In this document: one piece after another, positions 1-7,108 of the stretch
Layout: every line of letters begins with the position of its first letter
Numbering within the stretch: position 1 is the first letter of the stretch
Assembly: GCA_963582935.1 (NCBI GenBank)
Contig: CAUZSH010000050.1
Span: 1 to 15,294 of the forward strand
Source: CAUZSH01 sp963582935
GTDB taxonomy: Bacteria; Pseudomonadota; Gammaproteobacteria; Francisellales; Francisellaceae
Reading direction: 5' to 3'
DNA length: 15,294 bases
Notes under the pieces: model-generated
Databases searched by the model: none
Told to the model about the DNA's origin: nothing
What the model saw: only the letters and a program-made list of their open reading frames with translations
Program-made: the position numbers and the translations under genes

Positions 1-1216
1 TATAGTTCGTTGCGCAGGAGTTTTTATCTTGGTTACTTGTAAAGCTACTATCATCATCGTCCTGATCGTTAAAATCACCCATCACAATAATATGTTTGTA
101 TGTCTTTTTAACCGAGTTGATATAACCAACTAGCCGATCAATCTCATCGTGCCTGGCCTTACAATCGGGCTTCGTATTACCATCCTTCAATTGCACGGTA
201 AAAATCGCAATATGTGCCCCTTTGTAGTTAATAACCGCAAAGCCTTGCGGATAGTAAAACGGCTGGCCGATGCCTGAGACGTGGTTACCATAATTACCAT
301 AATCACCATCAGCAAGTTTATACGATCCTTGTTGTCGATCAAAGCCCATGAGGTTAACAGAATATTCAATGTAGATAGTATTTTTCTTTTTCGGATCTTT
401 ATCATGCATATCTCTCACGGCTAGACCTGTTGGGTATCGCCCTTGGAGATTGCCGTAGATATTGGCATTAGCCCCCATATACATGATAAAATTGTAACCT
501 AAGTCAGTAAATAGAGGCGGCACTTGTGGATCCATCCCAATCTCATCCAGTGAGATAATATCGCTATTGAGCTCAAGAAAAGGATAATACCAATCGGTTC
601 TAAAATTATTTTTATCCTGATAAGATGTACTAAATTTTTTATTATGTCTATAGTAAATAGGATCTAAATAATTGTAACCAATGGCCGGTTTTTCGCCAAA
701 CCCTAACCCGTAATGGTAATTATCTGTCCAACCCAAACCTGTTCCGGCATAAGCCGTAGGGGCATATGAGTCACTAGAATTCTCGGTCCCCTTATCCCAT
801 TCATTACAATAACTTGAAGAATTCCCTAATCTATCGATTTTGATCTTGGGTAAAATGCAATGCGCAATTTGTTGCAAAAAAGCTTGTTTCTCGCGGTCTC
901 TATCGGTCAGCGTTTTATTTTGATACAGTTTGCTTATCTCCCCCGTCGCATTGATATTCTTATACCACTTGGTAAAACGAATAACATTCCATTGTGTTAT
1001 GGTTAAGGTCCCTTTGGGTATTGATAAATCCCCTTCTTGTTTTGTATTTGGCGCCCAAAACGAGATATGGTCGTTTGCGATTGATGGTGAACACACTGTT
1101 ATCAAAAATATAGCGATGAGTACACCGTAGAGTGTTTTAAGACCAGTTCCAAAAAATTTAGCGGCACCGAATACTCGCCATGGTTCGTGTGGCAGGTGCG
1201 TGGTTGTTTTGATCAT
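1..1216 (-). CDS. Exported endonuclease/exonuclease/phosphatase (EEP) superfamily protein, C-terminus outside the window
   Basis: An uninterrupted minus-strand frame of 405 codons runs from an ATG at 1216 off the left edge. A Shine-Dalgarno sequence (AAGGA) sits 8 bases before the ATG. Residues 29-48 form a hydrophobic stretch ending SPSIAND, which fits a signal peptide or an uncleaved anchor after a long basic N-terminus. The EEP fold is indicated by TITQWNV (Asn77), ISLDEIG (Glu225), an ARHDEIDRL helix near 354-362 and HIIVMGDFND (Asp381, Asn383). These match the metal-dependent phosphodiesterase core shared by DNase I, sphingomyelinases and inositol phosphatases. The final His motif would lie beyond the edge. 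The stretch between Asn77 and Glu225 (about 148 residues, rich in Tyr, Asn and Asp) is much longer than in compact family members. The substrate cannot be told; an extracytoplasmic nuclease or phospholipase/phosphatase is plausible. Fold confidence is high, function low. Confidence 0.85.
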   Translation of the reverse strand, partial: MIKTTTHLPHEPWRVFGAAKFFGTGLKTLYGVLIAIFLITVCSPSIANDHISFWAPNTKQEGDLSIPKGTLTITQWNVIRFTKWYKNINATGEISKLYQNKTLTDRDREKQAFLQQIAHCILPKIKIDRLGNSSSYCNEWDKGTENSSDSYAPTAYAGTGLGWTDNYHYGLGFGEKPAIGYNYLDPIYYRHNKKFSTSYQDKNNFRTDWYYPFLELNSDIISLDEIGMDPQVPPLFTDLGYNFIMYMGANANIYGNLQGRYPTGLAVRDMHDKDPKKKNTIYIEYSVNLMGFDRQQGSYKLADGDYGNYGNHVSGIGQPFYYPQGFAVINYKGAHIAIFTVQLKDGNTKPDCKARHDEIDRLVGYINSVKKTYKHIIVMGDFNDQDDDDSSFTSNQDKNSCATNY

Positions 1217-1309
1217 AGTAAGTATCCTTGACCTAAAAAATATACAGTAATTCAATGATAGTTAAATTAAATTAAAATTCCATAAAACTCCAAAATAAGC
1301 GGTTTCTAC

Positions 1310-1441
1310 ATGAAAAATTATCCAATATATAATGATGATGATAAATTGGCTAAAGATGGTGTTGGTGCTGTACTTCTAGATCGTGTTATTTTAGATTTTA
1401 GAAAATTTTTTGATTTATTCAACAACGCCAAACGTATATAA
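1310..1441 (+). CDS. Possible 43-residue ORF or gene scrap, unrecognised
   Basis: This short open frame lies in the 356-base gap between the EEP gene and the lipoprotein. The product begins MKNYPIYNDDDKLAKDG and ends FNNAKRI. It has an acidic start and an amphipathic second half (VILDFRKFFDLF) but no motif I recognise. No convincing Shine-Dalgarno precedes the ATG. It could be a real small protein, the end of a decayed gene, or chance. The rest of the gap holds an AAAGGAG at about 1447-1453 with no suitably spaced start codon, and otherwise AT-rich sequence. Confidence 0.2.
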   Translation: MKNYPIYNDDDKLAKDGVGAVLLDRVILDFRKFFDLFNNAKRI

Positions 1442-1572
1442 AAATTAAAGGAGTATTATAAGCTTTGTGCTTTGTGTAAAACATTATGTTTAAAACACAA
1501 TATCGAGCGACTGGAAATTTTATTATTTATGGCATAAACTGATGTTAACTATAGTGATATTGTAGAGTATGT

Positions 1573-1983
1573 ATGAATAGATATATTAAGAGTGCCCAAA
1601 TGGTTTTGTTGGCCATTTTTGTACTGGTGTTAGTAGGTTGTGCTACCACCGCAAAGTATCGAGAAAAATTAGCTACGTGGAATGGTAAAGATGTGAATCA
1701 ATTAATTGATGCATGGGGCTACCCAGACAATACAATTAAATCGCCCGAAGGTAACGAAGTTTACGTTTATAAATATCATAGTGCAGGAAGATACCCACGT
1801 TCCTATATTCCGGGAAATACAACAGTAAACAGCAGTGGCGACAATACTTATGTTAGTACATCACCAGGCTATTACACGGGTGGCGGAACCTATAATAATA
1901 ACTGCACCACGTGGTTTGAGTTGAATAAGGATAATAAAATTATACGGGCCGTTTTTAGAGGGAATAATTGTGTTTCCGATTAG
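1573..1983 (+). CDS. Small lipoprotein with BamE/SmpA-like fold features
   Basis: The 136-residue product has a lipoprotein signal: basic MNRYIK, a hydrophobic core, then the lipobox LVGC with Cys23 as the predicted lipidated residue. The mature part begins with a helical segment ending LIDAWGYPDN, a pattern common in small envelope lipoproteins related to SmpA/BamE. A Tyr/Gly/Ser/Asn-rich stretch follows (about 75-107), then a two-strand end with two Cys residues (NNNCTTW and GNNCVSD) that could form a disulfide in the periplasm. It is probably membrane-anchored in the envelope; its precise role is unknown. The ATG is preceded only by a weak GAG. The stop overlaps the stop of the convergent hydrolase gene by 4 bases (TTAG). 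Confidence 0.75.
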   Translation: MNRYIKSAQMVLLAIFVLVLVGCATTAKYREKLATWNGKDVNQLIDAWGYPDNTIKSPEGNEVYVYKYHSAGRYPRSYIPGNTTVNSSGDNTYVSTSPGYYTGGGTYNNNCTTWFELNKDNKIIRAVFRGNNCVSD

Positions 1984-2558
1984 ATTTTTGTCAATTCATC
2001 AACGGCTTCTATTTTACAAAAACGGCTAATAGCACTTAAGCTTGCGTCATGTGATTCCTGAGTTGCAGCATTGCACGCATCTGAAATAATCGTAACTTGA
2101 TAGTCTCGATCATGGAGTTCTCTTGCGGTGCTTTCGACGACATACGTGGTTGAAACGCCACAAATAATCACATGTTCAATCTTATTGGCGCGTAAATAAG
2201 CTTCTAAATTTGTGCTATACAAGGCGCTAACTCTATGCTTCGTGACAATATGGTCTTGTGGCTGAACGTCCATATCGGTATGAAATTTCGTTGCCCAGGT
2301 TTCTAATTTTAGCGCTTGGTATTTAGGTGCCGTGCCAAACATTGGGGAGCTTTTAGGGCACTCATTATAATGTTCTTCAAACCCAACTTTAACATGTGCG
2401 ACGGGAATGTTTTTTTCTCTTGCCCAGTGGATAACTTGATTGGCTTTGTCCATGGTGTGCTGTGTCTGGATACGTTCAGCATTGTGGGTACCAAATAAGC
2501 CTTTGGGATGCACGATTTCATTAATAAAATCAGCGATAAGTACGAGTGTGTTTTTCAT
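1980..2558 (-). CDS. Isochorismatase-family hydrolase lacking the usual catalytic cysteine
   Basis: The 192-residue product has the isochorismatase-like alpha/beta fold and normal length. The N-terminal strand VLIAD supplies the conserved Asp10, and IVTKHRVSALY supplies Lys107. The third position of the triad normally lies in a GV-T--C motif. Here the motif reads GVSTTYVVESTAREL, so Val140 occupies the expected Cys site; Cys133 lies just before the Gly and is not equivalent. The family includes amidases such as nicotinamidase, and enzymes such as PhzD and EntB that cleave isochorismate without a Cys nucleophile. This protein could belong to a Cys-independent branch. The start has a good AGGA 8 bases upstream. 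It lies 52 bases downstream of the DMT transporter on the same strand, so the two may be co-transcribed. Confidence 0.85.
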   Translation of the reverse strand: MKNTLVLIADFINEIVHPKGLFGTHNAERIQTQHTMDKANQVIHWAREKNIPVAHVKVGFEEHYNECPKSSPMFGTAPKYQALKLETWATKFHTDMDVQPQDHIVTKHRVSALYSTNLEAYLRANKIEHVIICGVSTTYVVESTARELHDRDYQVTIISDACNAATQESHDASLSAISRFCKIEAVDELTKI

Positions 2559-2610
2559 GGTTATTTTCCTTTGTGATTATGGTTAATATTGCATTGATTT
2601 TCTTTATAGT

Positions 2611-3564
2611 TCAATTAAATACTGTGTACTCCTTATTGTATTTTGCATGTGACTTGTAAATGGCTATGGGGTGATCGTTTTTATTTTTACTTTTTATCGT
2701 GAGGTAGATGCTGGCGCCACAAATTAATAATATGCCAAACCAAGCAGTGATGCTTGGCAGAGCGCCTGTAGCATACCAATCTAAGAGTGCAGAGATAATA
2801 ATTGCTGCATACATTCCTGGTGCAATCACAGAAGGTTCTTTAATACAGGTATACGCTTTACTGCGAATAACCTGTACAGAAACGCCAATGATGATAATTA
2901 GGATAAGCACCCAACTTAGCATCCCCGATTGGTATATCTGTTCGAATTTATTTCCAAGGTGAGCAATAAATATCAAAGAAAAACTAGAAGCAACTGCTCC
3001 TAAAGTATATATCCATAAGTTTAAGGTAAAAGGGTCTTCTTTTTGAGAGGCTTGATGCAATACCACCTGTGAGCAAGCATTCAAAAAACCAGCAATAAGG
3101 CCAAAAAGTGCCATTAAGCTTGCGAATGCTAACCCTTGAGAAAGCACAAGTATAACGCCAATAAAACTAATACTAATGCAAACCCAGACGCGCAAATGAA
3201 TTTTTTGGTGATTTACGAATTTTCGAATAAAAGGCAAGAACAATGGACTGGTGTTAAAAAATAAGATGCAGAGCAATATTGATCCTGCTGATAGGCTAAG
3301 ATAGAAAAAATATTGGGCAGTGAGCGCAAAGACTGTTCGCAATAATAATGGTGTCCACTCGTTGGGAAGAAGTTGTTGTGGTTTTATCATTAAGGTTGTC
3401 CACCACATTACTAATGCACAACCAATGAATCTGGCCCATATTAAAAGTGCCACGCCAATAATAGGGAGTAAAAAATTTGCGAAATAGGCGCCTAATGCAA
3501 GTAGCGCTGCTGAAATAATCATGAGTGACATTGCGATGTAAGTATTTTCATGTAACGGTGTCAT
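2611..3564 (-). CDS. DMT superfamily (EamA) inner-membrane transporter
   Basis: The 317-residue product has about ten hydrophobic segments arranged as two EamA repeats, roughly residues 10-140 and 150-285. An internal helix has the typical LFFNTSPLFLPFIRKF pattern. It ends in a hydrophilic, Lys- and Tyr-rich cytoplasmic tail. Members export or import amino acids, nucleotides, sugars or metabolites; the substrate is not predictable here. I chose the ATG at 3564 (MTPLHENTY) over one at 3615, because the longer form adds a non-membrane leader and would begin upstream of a likely promoter -10. An AGG lies about 11 bases before the chosen start. The gene diverges from the LysR regulator and precedes the isochorismatase-like gene. 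A regulated transporter-hydrolase pair is likely, but this is inference. Confidence 0.85.
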   Translation of the reverse strand: MTPLHENTYIAMSLMIISAALLALGAYFANFLLPIIGVALLIWARFIGCALVMWWTTLMIKPQQLLPNEWTPLLLRTVFALTAQYFFYLSLSAGSILLCILFFNTSPLFLPFIRKFVNHQKIHLRVWVCISISFIGVILVLSQGLAFASLMALFGLIAGFLNACSQVVLHQASQKEDPFTLNLWIYTLGAVASSFSLIFIAHLGNKFEQIYQSGMLSWVLILIIIIGVSVQVIRSKAYTCIKEPSVIAPGMYAAIIISALLDWYATGALPSITAWFGILLICGASIYLTIKSKNKNDHPIAIYKSHAKYNKEYTVFN

Positions 3565-3673
3565 TTTTTGATTACCTATAGTGATTTTGAATAGACGTAT
3601 TTTATACAAAGTCACTAATCTGGTAAAAGCAGTTAAAGTATACTATGATTTAGAAAAACTAAATTATGCGCTT
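3565..3673. promoter_or_regulatory. Divergent promoter/operator region between transporter and LysR gene
   Basis: This 109-base gap separates two divergent genes, the usual site for LysR-type autoregulation. On the minus strand TATAAA (3601-3606) could be a -10, with TTTACC (3622-3627) 15 bases upstream. On the plus strand TATACT (3639-3644) is a good -10 without a clear -35. TAGTGA (3579-3584) and TCACTA (3612-3617) form an inverted pair that could be regulator half-sites, though 27 bases is a wide separation. All assignments are by eye. Confidence 0.35.
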
Positions 3674-4549
3674 ATGAGCCACTACCCACCTTTAAAGTCA
3701 CTCGTCGTATTTAATGCCGTTGCAGAACATAAACATTTTTCTAAAGCAGCTAAGTTCCTGCATGTTACGACTGGTGCAGTAAGTCAGCAGATAAAATCTT
3801 TAGAATCTCACCTAGATTGTCAATTATTCGAAAGAGATAATCGTTTAGTTAAAATAACTGCTGTGGGCGAGATTTATTGGCGAGAGATTCGAGTTGCTTT
3901 GCAAATGATTTCGGATGCAACAGAAAAAGTAAAACCATCAGATGATAAAGTTGTTCGGCTTAAAATAATGAGCACGTTGGCAATGCAATGGTTGATTCCT
4001 CAGCTAGGATCATTCCAAGCACAATACCCAGATATTCATTTACAAATCATGGCATCAACGGATTATTCTCCAAGTTTGGGAGATTCAGCAGACCTATCCG
4101 TTTCATGTTTTACTTCGCCGCCAGAGTTTGGAGAAGCCCAAAAACTTTGGATGGATCGCTTGGTTTTTGTTTATGCTAATACGTTAAGTGTGAACTCAAT
4201 GGAGCAGGCATTAAGAAAATTTCCTTTAATTTCTGTGTCACAACCTTTGAGAAAAGATGATTGGGAAACTTTTTGTAAAGCATATAATTTAAAAATTAAA
4301 ACTTCTTTTTTAAATTTCAGTAACACCGCACAGGCAATAGAGGCTGTGAAAGCAGGAGCTGGTGTATTGGTGACGCATTATCCGTTTGTGATGGGGTATT
4401 TGAATGATGGTGTGCTAAAATCCTATGGTGAGCCAATTGATACAAGCAAGTATTATTATTTGATTGAGCATCGGCGTATACGGCAAAGTCCATCGGTAAA
4501 AATGGTGAAACAGTGGGTACTAGCGCAAGCGGCATTAGTTGATTTTTAG
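3674..4549 (+). CDS. LysR-type transcriptional regulator (GcvA-like)
   Basis: The 291-residue product has the family's normal length. The N-terminal winged helix-turn-helix (residues 5-65) contains FSKAAKFLHVTTGAVSQQIK followed by LESHL, typical of GcvA-type LysR proteins. The C-terminal effector-binding domain runs from about 90 to 290, with the LKIMSTLAMQWLIPQL strand/helix that opens the first lobe. I chose the ATG at 3674 because it places the HTH at the usual distance from the N-terminus. A GTG 93 bases earlier would add an atypical leader overlapping the divergent promoter. No clear Shine-Dalgarno is visible. It probably senses a small metabolite and controls the divergent transporter-hydrolase genes, and possibly the aldehyde dehydrogenase downstream. 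Confidence 0.88.
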   Translation: MSHYPPLKSLVVFNAVAEHKHFSKAAKFLHVTTGAVSQQIKSLESHLDCQLFERDNRLVKITAVGEIYWREIRVALQMISDATEKVKPSDDKVVRLKIMSTLAMQWLIPQLGSFQAQYPDIHLQIMASTDYSPSLGDSADLSVSCFTSPPEFGEAQKLWMDRLVFVYANTLSVNSMEQALRKFPLISVSQPLRKDDWETFCKAYNLKIKTSFLNFSNTAQAIEAVKAGAGVLVTHYPFVMGYLNDGVLKSYGEPIDTSKYYYLIEHRRIRQSPSVKMVKQWVLAQAALVDF

Positions 4550-4851
4550 CGGTCCAGCTCAAAATATCCTTTGCCATTATATTATGGGAGGATGATTACT
4601 TTGGACTGATAAAACGGAAGCAAGAAATGGCATTTGGGAGACACTCTCATGTGCATTTATGTAACCCAGATCTTGTGAACTTAGCTATAGCTTACGGTTG
4701 TCACGCTGAAAAGGTTGATCGCCCAGAAGATTTTGTGGACATACTTAAGAAGTTGCTACAACAAAAAGATAGGCCAAGTGTTATCGTTGTGCCTGTGGAT
4801 TATAGTGAAAATATGAAATTATTTCGCCATTTAAAAGACTTGGTAAAATAG
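4549..4851 (+). pseudogene. C-terminal remnant of a catabolic acetolactate synthase (TPP enzyme)
   Basis: Starting at the last base of the LysR stop codon, in a different frame, about 100 codons match the end of AlsS-type acetolactate synthase. The segment AVQLKISFAIILWEDDYFG corresponds to the strand and turn just after the thiamine-diphosphate GDG motif. It is followed by LIKRKQEMAFGR, NPDLVNLAIAYG and the closing IVVPVDYSENMKLF. The N-terminal three quarters of the enzyme, with the catalytic Glu and the GDG cofactor motif, is absent, so the fragment cannot be active. An internal ATG at 4627 leaves a 74-codon ORF that a gene caller might report as a hypothetical protein. The stop at 4849-4851 lies 11 bases before the aldehyde dehydrogenase start, suggesting an ancestral operon. 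A deletion ending near 4545 is the simplest explanation. Confidence 0.8.
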
Positions 4852-4862
4852 AGGAGAATATA

Positions 4863-6233
4863 ATGACCATTAAAGTAATCAACCCAGCCACAGAAGAAAT
4901 AATCAGCTGTTATGAAGAAATGTCCCAAAGTGAATTGTCAGACATCATTGCTGATATGACTGCTGAGCAAAAGGCATGGTCGAAGCAAAGCTTTGCACAT
5001 CGTAAAAAATTAATGCTTAATGCTGGCAGAGTTCTTAAAGAGAACGCTGAAGAATACTCCATGATTATTACCGAAGAAATGGGAAAACCCATTACGCAGG
5101 CAGTGGCTGAAATTCATAAATGTGCCGAACTATGCAAGTTCTATGCCAGTGAGGCTGAAAGTTATTTGAAACCTCAACATATTAAAACAGAAAACAGTAA
5201 GAGTTACCGTTGCTTTCAACCAATCGGTATTATTTTTGCTATTATGCCATGGAATTTTCCATTTTGGCAGGCTTTACGTTTTATTGTCCCGAACTTAATG
5301 GGTGGTAATGCTGCATTGTTAAAACATGCTCCTAACTCCACAGGGGCCGCCTTAGCGATAGAAAAAATATTGGTGAAGGCAGGATTTCCACCCGCAATAT
5401 TCAGAAGTTTAGTCATTGATGTGGATTTATGTCCTTATGTTATTCAACACCCAGAAATAAAAGGTGTGACGATTACGGGGAGTGAGAAAGCAGGCAGTGT
5501 CGTTGCAGCAGAAGCGGGTGCGGCACTTAAAAAAGTTGTGTTGGAGTTAGGGGGTAGTGATCCTTATTTGATTCTTGAAGATGCGGATATTGGATTGGCG
5601 GTTGAGCAGTGTGTAAAATCTAGACTTTCAAATGCAGGGCAGATATGTATCTCAGCGAAGCGTTTAATTGTTGTAGAATCTATTTATGATGAATTTGTAA
5701 CACGCTTAAAACAAGAAATTCAAGCGAATTTCAAGTGTGGTGATCCGAAAAAACCCAGCACAACTATGGGGCCAATGGCGCGTGAGGACCTTATGCGTGA
5801 ATTACATGGTAAAGTTGATCAAACGGTTCGGGCTGGAGCAGAGTGCGTTTTTGGTGGCAAACCACTAGAGGGAAAAGGCTTTTATTACCCTCCAACCTTA
5901 TTATTAAATGTTAAAAAAGGCATGACAGCATATAGCGAAGAATTATTTGGACCTGTGGTGTGTGTCATTAAAGTTAAAGATGAGCAAGAAGCGATTGAGG
6001 TTGCAAATGATTCTTCCTTTGGGTTAGGGGGTGCGGTATTTACTCAGGATATCGCTCGAGGTGAACGCATTGCACGAGATGAGATTATGACGGGCACTTG
6101 TAATGTAAATAAGTTTGTGGGGTCTGATCAACGCTTGCCTTTTGGTGGCACAAAAAATTCTGGATTTGGACGTGAGTTAGCTTCCGAGGGGATACATGAA
6201 TTTATGAATGTGAAGACGGTAGTGATTGAGTGA
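4863..6233 (+). CDS. NAD(P)-dependent aldehyde dehydrogenase, succinate-semialdehyde dehydrogenase type
   Basis: The 456-residue product is a complete aldehyde dehydrogenase with every core element. These are PWNFP with oxyanion Asn131, Lys154 in the cofactor site, the TGSEKAG nucleotide loop (205-211), ELGG with general base Glu228, GQICISAKR with nucleophile Cys262, and EELFGPV (Glu360). The length and the GQIC-AKR context resemble the short succinate-semialdehyde dehydrogenases of the YneI/Sad group, which oxidise the semialdehyde to succinate. The exact substrate is uncertain. A strong GAGGAG lies 6 bases before the ATG and overlaps the end of the acetolactate synthase remnant, so translation was probably once coupled. 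The 3' end overlaps convergent cysQ by 32 bases. Confidence 0.92.
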   Translation: MTIKVINPATEEIISCYEEMSQSELSDIIADMTAEQKAWSKQSFAHRKKLMLNAGRVLKENAEEYSMIITEEMGKPITQAVAEIHKCAELCKFYASEAESYLKPQHIKTENSKSYRCFQPIGIIFAIMPWNFPFWQALRFIVPNLMGGNAALLKHAPNSTGAALAIEKILVKAGFPPAIFRSLVIDVDLCPYVIQHPEIKGVTITGSEKAGSVVAAEAGAALKKVVLELGGSDPYLILEDADIGLAVEQCVKSRLSNAGQICISAKRLIVVESIYDEFVTRLKQEIQANFKCGDPKKPSTTMGPMAREDLMRELHGKVDQTVRAGAECVFGGKPLEGKGFYYPPTLLLNVKKGMTAYSEELFGPVVCVIKVKDEQEAIEVANDSSFGLGGAVFTQDIARGERIARDEIMTGTCNVNKFVGSDQRLPFGGTKNSGFGRELASEGIHEFMNVKTVVIE

Positions 6234-7029
6234 GAACCCAAGACACCACCACAGGAAGCAGCGTTTTCGGCACAGCAATAAAATAAGGATTCACCATGCT
6301 GGTTGATGTGTTGTATCGTAACTCTTCTTGATCCTTAACCATTATCATGGATGCACCAGATTCATTGACAATACAATGGGCGGCCGCCGTATCCCATTCT
6401 TGCGTGGGGCGAAACCGAGGGTAGAGGTGTACGGCACCTTCAGCGACTCGGCACATTTTTAAGGAGCTAGACATTGAGCTTATTTCATAATTCCCAAGGA
6501 GGGCAAGCTTACTTTTAATCTCTGGGCTTGGATGATCTCCAGAGAGCAAAATTTTCCACGTGCTGGGTGTTTCTTGATGATAAGTTTGAATAGAGGTTGT
6601 TCGTTCACCTTGGATTTTAAAAGCGCCACCATTTTTTTCCGCGTAAAAAAGTTCGTCAAGTGCGGGTGCAAAGACAACGCCTAAAATGGGTTGATGGTTT
6701 TCAATTAGTGCGATGTTCACGGTAAAATGGTCGTTCTTTTTGATAAATCCTTTAGTACCATCTATGGGGTCGATAAGCCAGTAACGAGAGCAATGTTTGC
6801 GTTTTTGATGTTGTTTTTGTGTAACAGATTCTTCAGAGATAATGAGGATTTCGGGCGTTAATTTTGCGAGCGCTTTGCAAATAATGTTATGGGCAAGCAT
6901 ATCTGCTTGTGTGACGGGTGAGTCATTGTCTTTTTGTGTCACGACAATATGATCATTTCGATAAATATCCAAAATTTCATGACCTGCTTTTTGAGCAAGC
7001 TGTACGATTGAACGAAGTAAATCTGCCAA
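6202..7029 (-). CDS. cysQ: 3'(2'),5'-bisphosphate nucleotidase CysQ
   Basis: The 275-residue product belongs to the inositol monophosphatase-like family. Metal-binding residues are clear: Glu66-Glu67 (ISEESV), Asp87 and Asp90 in WLIDPIDGTKGF, and Asp213 in EWDTAAAH. CysQ removes the 3'-phosphate from PAP made during sulfate assimilation and related sulfotransfer reactions, and acts at the inner face of the membrane. WLIDPIDGTKGFI and the SSSLKMCRVAEG segment favour CysQ over inositol monophosphatase SuhB. The start is TTG at 7029, supported by TAAGGA 6 bases upstream; no ATG gives a better spacing. It diverges from dnaE, and its 3' end overlaps the aldehyde dehydrogenase. Confidence 0.9.
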   Translation of the reverse strand: MADLLRSIVQLAQKAGHEILDIYRNDHIVVTQKDNDSPVTQADMLAHNIICKALAKLTPEILIISEESVTQKQHQKRKHCSRYWLIDPIDGTKGFIKKNDHFTVNIALIENHQPILGVVFAPALDELFYAEKNGGAFKIQGERTTSIQTYHQETPSTWKILLSGDHPSPEIKSKLALLGNYEISSMSSSLKMCRVAEGAVHLYPRFRPTQEWDTAAAHCIVNESGASMIMVKDQEELRYNTSTSMVNPYFIAVPKTLLPVVVSWVLTQSLPSSHS

Positions 7030-7046
7030 AGTAATTCCTTAATGAA

Positions 7047-7065
7047 ACCATGTCTCTATCATGGT
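7047..7065. promoter_or_regulatory. Perfect inverted repeat between cysQ and dnaE
   Basis: ACCATG (7047-7052) and CATGGT (7060-7065) are separated by 7 bases in the 79-base gap between the divergent cysQ and dnaE starts. The symmetry and position would suit a dimeric regulator's operator. It may be chance, and no regulator can be named. Confidence 0.25.
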
Positions 7066-7108
7066 AGAGTATAGCAAGAGAATAGGCTTAGCTGAATTAG
7101 GTTATGGT

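Noticed and set aside
930..1130. Plus-strand 66-codon ORF over the EEP gene
   Set aside because: It is a shadow of the minus-strand EEP gene, which has a Shine-Dalgarno, a signal peptide and catalytic motifs in its own frame.
4317..4577. Minus-strand 86-codon ORF over the LysR and acetolactate synthase junction
   Set aside because: Both plus-strand frames show family matches here, and the minus-strand product has no recognisable feature.
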